DNA of 60,136 nt, from NCBI GenBank assembly GCA_025455725.1, contig JALOLY010000001.1, forward strand, positions 1-60,136, in the 5' to 3' direction. Shown piece after piece: positions 32,864-41,612 of this stretch. Source of the stretch: Amoebophilaceae bacterium (GTDB lineage: Bacteria; Bacteroidota; Bacteroidia; Cytophagales; Amoebophilaceae). Each line of letters opens with the position of its first letter. The stretch's first letter is position 1. A model generated the notes under the pieces. That model saw only the letters and a list, made by a program, of their open reading frames with translations. It did no database searches and had not been told where the DNA came from. A program made the translations under genes and the position numbers.

Positions 32864-33062
32864 GAGACCTTTACGTGGCAAGCTTATGCATTAAGGTACG
32901 TTTCAGTGGCTCTATTCCATTGCCCATTGCTTAACGGATGTGTACTACCCCCTGAACTCTCCTTAATTGAAAGAGGGGTAAGCCGACATGACTGTAAAGA
33001 AGCTCCCCTCGTCAACTATGCAAATACCCACCTACGTGCTCTTATGCCCTGCAAGGGCTTTT
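32864..33062. mobile_element. MITE-like element, copy A
   Basis: Starts gagacctttacgtggca, ends gccctgcaagggcttttt; colinear diverged similarity to 41233-41427. Confidence 0.6.
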
Positions 33063-33064
33063 TC
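33046..33064 (+). terminator. Terminator-like hairpin at the right end of MITE copy A
   Basis: gccct-gca-agggc followed by ttttt. Confidence 0.45.
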
Positions 33065-33196
33065 TGCCGAAGGTAAGCAACTTTACCTAAGCAAGGCAAG
33101 GGGCACCTTTGCAAGGTTTTAGAGCTTCAGATGACAGATTATACCAACTACAGGGTTGTCAGCATATTCACTCCATTCAACAAAATACCAAGGTTT

Positions 33197-33742
33197 CTAA
33201 GTTAAATCGGGAGGAAGAGACGTGGCAGAAATTCCTGTCTCTTTGACGGTAGCTGTGATGAAAAACGATTTGATGTGCTGGATACCCTCTATTGCACTGA
33301 GTCGATGCATGACCAAATGCTGATAGGCTGCCATGTCTGTCGTGATTGCTTTGGCTAAAAAATCGGCATCACCCACTACCTGATGGCATGCAACTATCTC
33401 TGGTATGTTTGTTATAGTTGCCTGGAAAGCTGCCACACTTGTTGCGGTCAAGCGTTGCAGTTTTACCTGCATGATCACGCATGTGTATAAAGCAAGTTTT
33501 TTAGGGTCTAGTTGGGCATGGTAACTCTTGATGATGCCTTGTTGTTCTAGTTTTCTGACCCGCTCTAGGGTTGAAGCTGGCGATAGGCCCACATACTGGG
33601 CGAGTTTCGCATTAGTTAGCTTAGCCTGCGCCTGTAAGTAATCGAGTATAGCCCGATCAATCTGATCGAGCTGCGGCAGCGTATTCATGGTTTGTAAGAG
33701 TATCAGTAATCCTGCATCATGGTCAAATTCTTGGGGTTGCAA
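33197..33742 (-). CDS. Lrp/AsnC family transcriptional regulator (start probably the internal Met of MNTLPQLDQIDRAIL)
   Basis: LDQIDRAILDYLQAQAKLTNAKLAQYVGLSPASTLERVRKLEQQGII plus RAM-like C-terminus. Confidence 0.92.
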   Translation of the reverse strand: MQPQEFDHDAGLLILLQTMNTLPQLDQIDRAILDYLQAQAKLTNAKLAQYVGLSPASTLERVRKLEQQGIIKSYHAQLDPKKLALYTCVIMQVKLQRLTATSVAAFQATITNIPEIVACHQVVGDADFLAKAITTDMAAYQHLVMHRLSAIEGIQHIKSFFITATVKETGISATSLPPDLT

Positions 33743-33759
33743 TGATGCCGCAGCTGTTG

Positions 33760-34840
33760 TTATGAGGCGCGCATCAAATAGGCTTTTATGAAATCTCCAA
33801 TATCCCCGTCCAGTACACGTTGTACGTCTTTGCTCTCGACGCCTGTGCGGGTATCTTTTACGAGCTTATAGGGGTGTAGCACGTAGTTTCTGATTTGGGA
33901 GCCAAAGTCGATTTTTTGCTTAGAGCTTTCCACTTTTGCTTTTTCAGCGTTTCTCTTCTCAAGTTCCAGTTGATACAGCCTGGACTTGAGCATGTGCATG
34001 GCTTTGTCTTTATTCTGAAGCTGTGATCTCTCTTGCTGGCATTCTACAACGACGCCTGAGGGTGTGTGTTTGAGCCTAACAGCTGTTTCTACCTTGTTAA
34101 CATTTTGTCCTCCTGCGCCTCCTGAACGAAAAGTTTCCCACGTAATATCTGCAGGGTTGATTTCTATCTGAATACTGTCGTCCACAACTGGATAAGCATA
34201 TACCGAAGCAAAGGAGGTATGCCTCCTTCCTCCAGCGTCAAACGGTGAAATACGTACTAGTCGGTGAATACCGATTTCTGCTTTTAGATATCCATACGCG
34301 AATGCACCACTCAACTCTAGCGCAGCCGACTTGATTCCAGCAGCATCCCCTCTTTGGCAGTTGAGCTGCTTGATTTTATAACCCTGCTTTTCTCCCCACA
34401 TGATGTACATACGCATAAGCATCTCAGCCCAGTCTTGGCTTTCTGTGCCTCCTGCACCTGGATTGATTTCCAAGATTGCATCTAGCTGGTCTTCTTCATT
34501 GCGAAGCATCTTTTTAAACTCTAGCGCTTCTAGTTTATGCATGAGGGCCTGGTAGGTTGCTTCTACCTCTTCAGTAGTTGCTTCACCGGTTTCATGAAAT
34601 TGATACAACACTCCCAGGTCGTCTAAAAGCACTTGCACGCTCCCGAAGCTGTCCACCCACGTCTTATTGGTTTTGACTGTCTTCAGTACCTGGGAAGCCT
34701 CTCGGGTATTGTCCCAGAAATTGGGGGCCATTTGTGCTTCTTGACCCTCCTGGAGCGCCTGCAGCTTGCTTTCGTAGTCAAAGATATTCTCTCAAGGCAG
34801 TGACTCTTTCTTGGGCTTCTTTGTATGCTTCTTGCTTCAT
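33760..34840 (-). CDS. prfB: Peptide chain release factor 2, expressed by +1 programmed frameshift
   Basis: Zero frame from ATG at 34840: [27 protein letters not shown] at 34777-34783; +1 frame continues [25 protein letters not shown]... into the RF2 ORF with [10 protein letters not shown]. Confidence 0.95.
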
Positions 34841-34913
34841 AGTTATGTCAATAGGTAGTCGTCTTAGTTACTCGACGGTATAGTATGTGCGCGTGAATAT
34901 TGTGTGAGATATC

Positions 34914-35642
34914 CTAAAAGCTTATTGTGTTACTCAAAGAAAGCTCGTTTTCTTGTGCACTCGCAAGCGATTGCGTCAGCAAGACTGTCTTGCGATCTGC
35001 AGAAATGCTAGCAAGCGCATGCGTAGCTTTTTTTATCTCTTTGTCGAAGCTGTAGGCGAGGTGGTAGGTCACAACGCTCAAAAAAGTTTTTGAGATCAAA
35101 TTTGCGATGTATGGATCGGTCTTTGCGTAGTAGTGTGCTAACAGCTGTGCAACATCTTTAGTATCTGTTCTTGCGAATGACCGACGATCCATTTTGAAGG
35201 AAGTACATCCTGGATGGTTTACATGTGTGTAAAGTTTACGTACGGCCTCGTTTAAGGCCTTGATGCTGTCGAACTGAAAACTTAGCTTAAAGCGTGACAT
35301 CTTGGCGTTGTGTTCTGAAGTTACGTTGCTGACGCCTGCCACACACTTTAAGTTATCAGCCGCCTCCGAAAATGCTTCTTTCACACCCTTCCTAACAATA
35401 TCGGGTGTACTTTTAGTCAGTAGACTTGCAACTTGGATGAGCTGCTCTGCGTTTGTTAAATCCGCCACAAGCTCGAGCTGGCCAGAGCCATTGTCATGAA
35501 TGCGGCCAGTCTCATATATATCGAGGCCGACGTCAAGGAATTTGTTGGAAGAGAATACCAGTAGACACAGTAGGTAGGTTAGATATTGTATTTTTTTCAC
35601 GAAGGATTTAATCACGAAAAGCGATGTAATACACATAAGCAC
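34914..35642 (-). CDS. Hypothetical secreted/lipoprotein-like protein
   Basis: Hydrophobic N-terminus, 242 aa, no recognised domain. Confidence 0.45.
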   Translation of the reverse strand: MLMCITSLFVIKSFVKKIQYLTYLLCLLVFSSNKFLDVGLDIYETGRIHDNGSGQLELVADLTNAEQLIQVASLLTKSTPDIVRKGVKEAFSEAADNLKCVAGVSNVTSEHNAKMSRFKLSFQFDSIKALNEAVRKLYTHVNHPGCTSFKMDRRSFARTDTKDVAQLLAHYYAKTDPYIANLISKTFLSVVTYHLAYSFDKEIKKATHALASISADRKTVLLTQSLASAQENELSLSNTISF

Positions 35643-35751
35643 TTGGTCCGGTAAAATGGTACATGGCTACTTTATTATCAAGGAGTACCTGGTACGAGGA
35701 TCGGTTGGTGCACAAGTGCCAACGCCCTAGCTGCTCTAGGCTATTCGTAAC

Positions 35752-36518
35752 TCAGGGTCCCTGCAACCCCCGTTTGTAGCTGTGGTATATTCCCCTTGCC
35801 TCCCGTAAGAGAGATGCGTTTTGGGGGTCATTGCAGTATGCTACAACGTCTAGAGCAAGTGTTGAAGGAATTTCTGCACTATCTCTCAACACAAACATTT
35901 CTGCTATCCTGCGTTTTAGAAGTCCCCTGTAATACGGATGCTCAGCCCCTCCTTTCGTGAACTTGGGAAACTCTAGAGCAGCTGCCTCATATCGCGAGGC
36001 GCTGAGTAATGGTATCATATCGATTTGCTGTCCGCTATTTCGGATGTCTTTGGTGGGATCACGCAAGACTTTTGCTCCCATACTGTAGTTTAAGGAGACT
36101 AACGCATCAAACTCCCTCTGGTAGAGTGGCACTCTCACTAAGTTTTGTATGTCTGGTGCATACGTATCAGCTATCTTTGAACGTAGCAGTGTTTCTGCTT
36201 GTGCTTTTGATATGTCACCCTCCTGGTCTTCTGGGATAGTTTGCCCGTAACCTACTGTCCACGCTCCAACGGAACGGCGTATGGATGACTACTAAAGCCC
36301 TCAAATTTCTTTATTAGCGCTATTCCAGCCGGGGATACTTCACAATCTTCTACGTTGCTTCTTCTTTCTGAACGCACCGCACTCTCCTCCCATGTGTTCA
36401 ACACCAACCCAGCTTTGCAGCTGGAGCTAATCGTCACGAGGAAGAGCAAGCTGCGTACCAGCGCAGTATGAGAGGCGGATATTGCAAGAAGGAGCTGTCG
36501 TATCTTGTACATAGTCAT
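35752..36518 (-). pseudogene. GH24 (T4-type) lysozyme split by one frameshift
   Basis: Upstream frame ends ...SPAGIALIKKFEGFSSHPYA; shifted frame continues SVGAWTVGYGQTIPEDQEGDISKAQAETLLRSKIADTYAPDIQNLVRVPLYQREFDALVSLNYSMGAKVL...GLLKRRIAEMFV. Confidence 0.8.
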
Positions 36519-36682
36519 CCCTTGCTGGCACGCCCGCCCAGCTTGCCAATGTTACCACCATATTTACGATTAGTCAACACTTTTACGTTGATACTTTTGC
36601 AGTGACGGGTCTTTTTACCGCCACGGACCAATACAAGCATCTATTTTCGTGATAAAAAATATGTGTTAACACATCGCTGCAT

Positions 36683-37900
36683 ATGGCCAACAAGATCCAG
36701 TATATATCGAAAAAAGAACATCATATGCGAGCTGTGCCCACCAAGTACCGCCCAGAAGATTTGAAGGCAGAGGAAGTACTTATTAACATGGGCCCGCAGC
36801 ATCCTGCTACCCACGGAATTTTGCGTTTAGAGGTGATCCTAGACGGCGAGCTGGTGGTGGATGTAGTACCTCATTTGGGCTATCTGCATCGTTGTTTTGA
36901 GAAGCATGCGGAGGCTTTACCATACAACCAAATTATCCCTTATGTAGATCGAATAGATTACCTGTCTGCCATGAACTCAGAGCATGCTTTTGTCATGGGG
37001 GTAGAACGGATGTTGGGTATTACAGGCCGGTTGTCTCCTAGGGTAGAGTACATCAGGGTGTTGGTGGCAGAGCTCAATCGACTGGCTTCTCATTTTCTGG
37101 CTATTGGCACGTATGGGGTAGACTTGGGGGCTTTTACTGCATTTTTGTGGTTGATGCGTGATAGAGAGCACATCTTACGACTCTTTGAGTGGGTCTGCGG
37201 TGCGCGTATGCTTTATAACTACATTTGGATTGGCGGCCTATACTACGACTTACCCGTAGGATTTGAAGATAGATGCAGCGAATTTATGCACTATCTGCAA
37301 CCCAAACTCGCGGAGATCGACCAACTGATCATCGAAAACAAAATTTTTATAGCAAGAACAGCCAATGTGGGAGTTTTGCCTTTGGATTTGGCTATTAACT
37401 ACGGCGTCTCAGGGCCGGCGCTCAGAGCTTCTGGTCTGCGGCTAGATTTGCGTAGGGTAGATGGTTATTCGGTGTATCCAGAATTAGAGTTTGAAATACC
37501 CATCGGGCAAGGTAAGATGGGTCAAGTGGGGGATTGTTGGGATAGGACGTGGGTTCGGATGCAAGAGTGTCGAGAGTCGGTGAAAATCATTGAACAATGT
37601 CTCTTGCGCCTTACGCGTGACTTTAAGCGTACCCCTTCGTTTGATCCTCAAAAACTGGTGCCTAAAAAAATTAGGACTCCGGACCAGGACCTATACGTGC
37701 GGTCAGAGAACCCACGGGGTGAGGTCGGCTTCTTCTTTCGTGCTACAAAGCGGGGTGACTGTCCTTTTCGTTGCAAAGCCCGTACGCCAAGTTTTAGCAA
37801 TCTCTCCGTCTTGCCAGAAATTGCCAGAGGACACTTGTTGCCTGACTTAGTTGCTATAGTGGGGTCTGTAGATATTGTGTTGGGAGAGATAGACCGTTAG
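36683..37900 (+). CDS. nuoD: NADH-quinone oxidoreductase subunit D (start may be ATG 36725)
   Basis: NMGPQHPATHGILRLEVILDGE, YLHRCFEKHAE, DIVLGEIDR C-terminus. Confidence 0.96.
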   Translation: MANKIQYISKKEHHMRAVPTKYRPEDLKAEEVLINMGPQHPATHGILRLEVILDGELVVDVVPHLGYLHRCFEKHAEALPYNQIIPYVDRIDYLSAMNSEHAFVMGVERMLGITGRLSPRVEYIRVLVAELNRLASHFLAIGTYGVDLGAFTAFLWLMRDREHILRLFEWVCGARMLYNYIWIGGLYYDLPVGFEDRCSEFMHYLQPKLAEIDQLIIENKIFIARTANVGVLPLDLAINYGVSGPALRASGLRLDLRRVDGYSVYPELEFEIPIGQGKMGQVGDCWDRTWVRMQECRESVKIIEQCLLRLTRDFKRTPSFDPQKLVPKKIRTPDQDLYVRSENPRGEVGFFFRATKRGDCPFRCKARTPSFSNLSVLPEIARGHLLPDLVAIVGSVDIVLGEIDR

Positions 37901-38464
37901 AAAATTTTCAGCTTGTTGATCGCCAAAATTCACTCGATTAGGTAAGTGCATGAACTAAGTGGCGACCATAACTAGACTATCGCAGAGCCTGATCTTGATC
38001 ACCCTGGATGTCGTCTAGTCTGAAGCAAGACTAGGCTTGCAGCAAGCAGAGGGGGGCAATAGTCCCCTCTTATGAATGCGATCAATGTCCTGGCGTGAAG
38101 AGTCTGCTCTGTTACGGGACCGAAAGCTAGTAAGGCAAATATACTGTTACGAAAGTGCCTCAAGCTTGCATAGGCGCAATACGGTGGGGTAAAGAGGGGG
38201 TAGTTACTGAAGTTCAGAAAAAGTTTGTTTCATTCCTCGGCCGTCCATATAAACCATGCACTAAGCGGAGTGCGATATTCAGGAGAACAAGTTGCTGTAC
38301 AGCGGTGTAATGTGGTATATCGGTATTGTGTGAGTGATGGTTGGAGGTTGCCCAAGATTTATCAAGAAGGTGGCTCTTTTGTCGAGACTGCCGACTCGTA
38401 GTGCTAGCGAAGACAGGATGCGTCAAGTGCTCATTGGGCGTGCCCAATGAGGGTTGATATATGG

Positions 38465-39637
38465 CTAGGGCTTAAAAGTATCACCAATCTTCAGAGATAG
38501 ATCTAGGTATAGTATTCTTGGATTTACGTGCCTTTCTATGTATTGGTGTGCTTGACTCAACCAGGTAATCCATTTTTTAATTTTTTGGTGTGTCAATACT
38601 TGTCCCAACTTTTTAGTAAACTCTCGCTCTTCGTCTGTAGCTCTTGTGAGTCTTGTTTGTGTGAAAGAGAGTAGCAATGCCTCTCGTAGCATGTGCAGGG
38701 CGTAGGCCAAGAAGTCCCTCTGGTTTGTTTTGGACATTTCCTGAAAAGTTCCCGACTGAGCCACCAGTTGTGTCAAGTCGCGGGCATAGCACAGCCGCAT
38801 CCAGCTTTTGAATCGCTCAAAATAGCCTCTCGTTGCGTTTTCGACAAGTTTGAATGCCTTATTGAGGTTGCCATCTGCCAACAGTGTAACCTGTGCTAGT
38901 TGTGTCCGATCTAGTGGATACCGTTGCGAGAGCATATTTGAAAGTGCTGCATCCGTAAAGGCGGGAATGTGTATCTGCTGTGTGCGCGAGCGGATCGTAC
39001 TCAGTACCCTGTCTGGATTTACACTTACGAGCATGAAAAGTGTATGAGGCGGAGGCTCTTCTATAACCTTGAGTAGCGCATTGGCAGCTGTCACGTGGAG
39101 GTACTCTGGAAGCCAGACGAGTACAATTTTATACGCTCCCTCAAAGGCTTTAAAGCTTACGGCCTGGATGATCTCTTTGGCTTCTTCTCTTGAAATACTA
39201 AGCTGTTTATTCTCGTTGTTCAAGTGGATGCTCCAGTCGCTGGCATTTCCGTAAGGATGTTCATGGAGAAAAGTACGCCAAGGCTTCAGAAAATTGATGC
39301 TGACGACTTCCTTTCCCACGAATTTTTTGGTAGCGCTGGTAGGGAAAACGTACTTCACGTCCGGGTGGACCAGCTTCTGCGCCCTCAGGCAAGAAACACA
39401 TCGGCCACAAGCGTCGTCCTCAAGTCTGTGATGACAGTTGAGGTAAGCTATGAAGGCCAATGCTAAGGGTAAGCTAGCGCTACCTTCAGGGCCCCAAAAT
39501 AGCTGTGCGTGTGGAACCTGGCGTGTTTGTGCTACATGAATGAGGCGCTGTTTGATAGATGTGTAGCCTTGGATTGCCGCAAAGTACATGGTTTTCCGTT
39601 TCCTAGCTGCGATGGATAGCTGTAGCAAGAAACACAT
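38465..39637 (-). CDS. holB: DNA polymerase III delta' subunit
   Basis: GYTSIKQRLIHVAQTRQVPHAQLFWGPEG, CGRCVSCLRAQKLVHPDVKYVFP, NALLKVIEEPPPHTLFMLVS. Confidence 0.9.
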   Translation of the reverse strand: MCFLLQLSIAARKRKTMYFAAIQGYTSIKQRLIHVAQTRQVPHAQLFWGPEGSASLPLALAFIAYLNCHHRLEDDACGRCVSCLRAQKLVHPDVKYVFPTSATKKFVGKEVVSINFLKPWRTFLHEHPYGNASDWSIHLNNENKQLSISREEAKEIIQAVSFKAFEGAYKIVLVWLPEYLHVTAANALLKVIEEPPPHTLFMLVSVNPDRVLSTIRSRTQQIHIPAFTDAALSNMLSQRYPLDRTQLAQVTLLADGNLNKAFKLVENATRGYFERFKSWMRLCYARDLTQLVAQSGTFQEMSKTNQRDFLAYALHMLREALLLSFTQTRLTRATDEEREFTKKLGQVLTHQKIKKWITWLSQAHQYIERHVNPRILYLDLSLKIGDTFKP

Positions 39638-40802
39638 GTGCTAGTATCTTCTTGTCCTGTTCTGTCAGTTGCACTTGACGTCTCATCGTCATTCGCTCTG
39701 CTGCCTCCAACGCTTTATCCAGCACGTAGGTTTGTATGCGTTTCCCTTTGGCGCCCCATGTAAAAGAAGGCACTGTTTTGTCATAGTAACCCACTCCGAA
39801 CAGGTTACTGCTCACTCCAACTATAGTCCCCGAGTTAAATACCGTATTGACGGCACATTTGCTGTGGTCACCCATAAAAAGGCCACAAAATTGCAAATTT
39901 TTCGCCTCAAGCTCTTCCCCACGCTCATCCCATACCTTGATTTTACCATAGTCATTCCTCAGGTTGGAGGTACTTGTTCCCGCTCCCAAGTTGCACCACT
40001 CACCGACGACAGAACTACCCAAAAACCCATCGTGAGCTTTGTTGCTGTATCCCAGAATGACCGAATTGCTTATTTCTCCACCCACTTTTGCATAAGGTCC
40101 AACGGTGGTCGCATTGCCTATTCTGGCTCCTGCCTTGACCTGAACCGCCTCACAAATGGCAGTAGGGCCTCTGATGACCGCACCTTCTTGGATAGTCGCG
40201 TTGCTACCGATGTAGATAGGGCCAGATTCAGCATTTAACACTGCCGCCTTGGTCGAGACGCCTTCTTCCATGAAGATACTCGCCTCGTTGTAGGTAATGG
40301 TATGTTGATCCAGAATGCGTTGTGTAGTCTTTCCTTCACAAATCCACTGAAAATCCTTGATGAGTTCCTGTTCATTCAACAGAAATATATCCCAATTGTT
40401 GTTGATTTGTGTAATGGGACTCTCAAAAATTATATTCTTGAAATAAGGAATGTCAAACTCATCCTTCTTGAAATTTTGTAGTTGCTCTCTATCACAGCGC
40501 GTAGCGATCAGCGTATCTCCTTTGACAAGCTTCTGGTTGATTTCCAGCTTCTTGATAGCCTCTACCAGCACTCTATCGGGACAAACTGTACTGTTGATGC
40601 ATAAGCTATCCCTCGACTCCACGCAGGGGAACTTATGCCTGAGGTGGGAATCTGTAAGGAATGAATAGTCCCCTTTCAAGTAGTACTTCCACTTCTCCTC
40701 GATCGTGACAACGCCCACCCTGATCTTAGCCAGCGCCCTTGTATAAGAGAAGGGCCTAAGCAACTTTCTTGCTTGAGGCGTATCAAGTAGTACGATGTTC
40801 AT
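39603..40802 (-). CDS. GlmU-family putative sugar nucleotidyltransferase with C-terminal left-handed beta-helix
   Basis: Hexapeptide repeats GPIYIGSNATIQEGAVIRGPTAICEAVQVKAGARIGNATTVGPYAKVGGEISNSVI. Confidence 0.85.
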   Translation of the reverse strand: MNIVLLDTPQARKLLRPFSYTRALAKIRVGVVTIEEKWKYYLKGDYSFLTDSHLRHKFPCVESRDSLCINSTVCPDRVLVEAIKKLEINQKLVKGDTLIATRCDREQLQNFKKDEFDIPYFKNIIFESPITQINNNWDIFLLNEQELIKDFQWICEGKTTQRILDQHTITYNEASIFMEEGVSTKAAVLNAESGPIYIGSNATIQEGAVIRGPTAICEAVQVKAGARIGNATTVGPYAKVGGEISNSVILGYSNKAHDGFLGSSVVGEWCNLGAGTSTSNLRNDYGKIKVWDERGEELEAKNLQFCGLFMGDHSKCAVNTVFNSGTIVGVSSNLFGVGYYDKTVPSFTWGAKGKRIQTYVLDKALEAAERMTMRRQVQLTEQDKKILAHVFLATAIHRS

Positions 40803-40834
40803 TCGGTGAGCTCTGAGGGCCTTACGGAAAATAC

Positions 40835-41080
40835 CTAGCCCTTCTTGTACTTCTGCTGGAATTTCTCTACTCTCCCTGCCGTATCTACGAACACTTTCTT
40901 CCCTGTGTAGAAGGGATGAGAGGCAGCACTTATCTCAACCTTGACCAGGGGATATTCTCTCCCGTCTGCCCATTGGATGGACTCCTTGGCATGGATTGTG
41001 GAGCGTGTCAAGAACTTGAGATCGCTTGAAGTATCTAAAAAAACCACCTCTCGGTATACTGGGTGTATGCCCTTTTTCAT
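40835..41080 (-). CDS. rpmE2: 50S ribosomal protein L31 type B
   Basis: [28 protein letters not shown]...[30 protein letters not shown]. Confidence 0.97.
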   Translation of the reverse strand: MKKGIHPVYREVVFLDTSSDLKFLTRSTIHAKESIQWADGREYPLVKVEISAASHPFYTGKKVFVDTAGRVEKFQQKYKKG

Positions 41081-41232
41081 GACTGCTACTAGTTTTTGCC
41101 CCTATTGTTCTTTGCTTTCACCCTAAATGTAACAAAAACTTTAGAAAGGTGACCCGTCATGTCCTTGCAAGTTTGTTACGCAAGTATCACAAATAAGCTT
41201 TTTTCACACTAAAACACTTCCATTGCGGAAGC

Positions 41233-41427
41233 AAGACCTTTACATGGACAATCTACGAACTAGGACACCATTCAATAGCTTGATGCCGTTGCCTATGGCT
41301 TAGATAAATACATGCCGCCCTCGAGTTCTCCTTAAAAAAGGGGATAAGCCAACATAATCGTAAGGGAAATTACCTCAGCAACTGTAAAAATGTCCATTTA
41401 TCCGATCCTATGCCATGCAAAGGTTTT
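41233..41427. mobile_element. MITE-like element, copy B, with terminal inverted repeats
   Basis: Left end AAGACCTTTACATGG; right end reverse complement AAAACCTTTGCATGG (13/15 match); 195 bp. Confidence 0.65.
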
Positions 41428-41612
41428 GAAGCATGTGTGCCGTTGTTGCGTATTCATTGCTAGGGACAACCCATTTAGATGTACATGCAAAATGCAGCCT
41501 CCACACGGTACAGATCTTTTAAACGTACGTCTCACGCAGTTGATGGAGTGCCGTTTGCCTCTCCCTCCCTACATTTTTTGGTACGCAAGTGGGCCCTAAA
41601 AAGGCTTGTATT

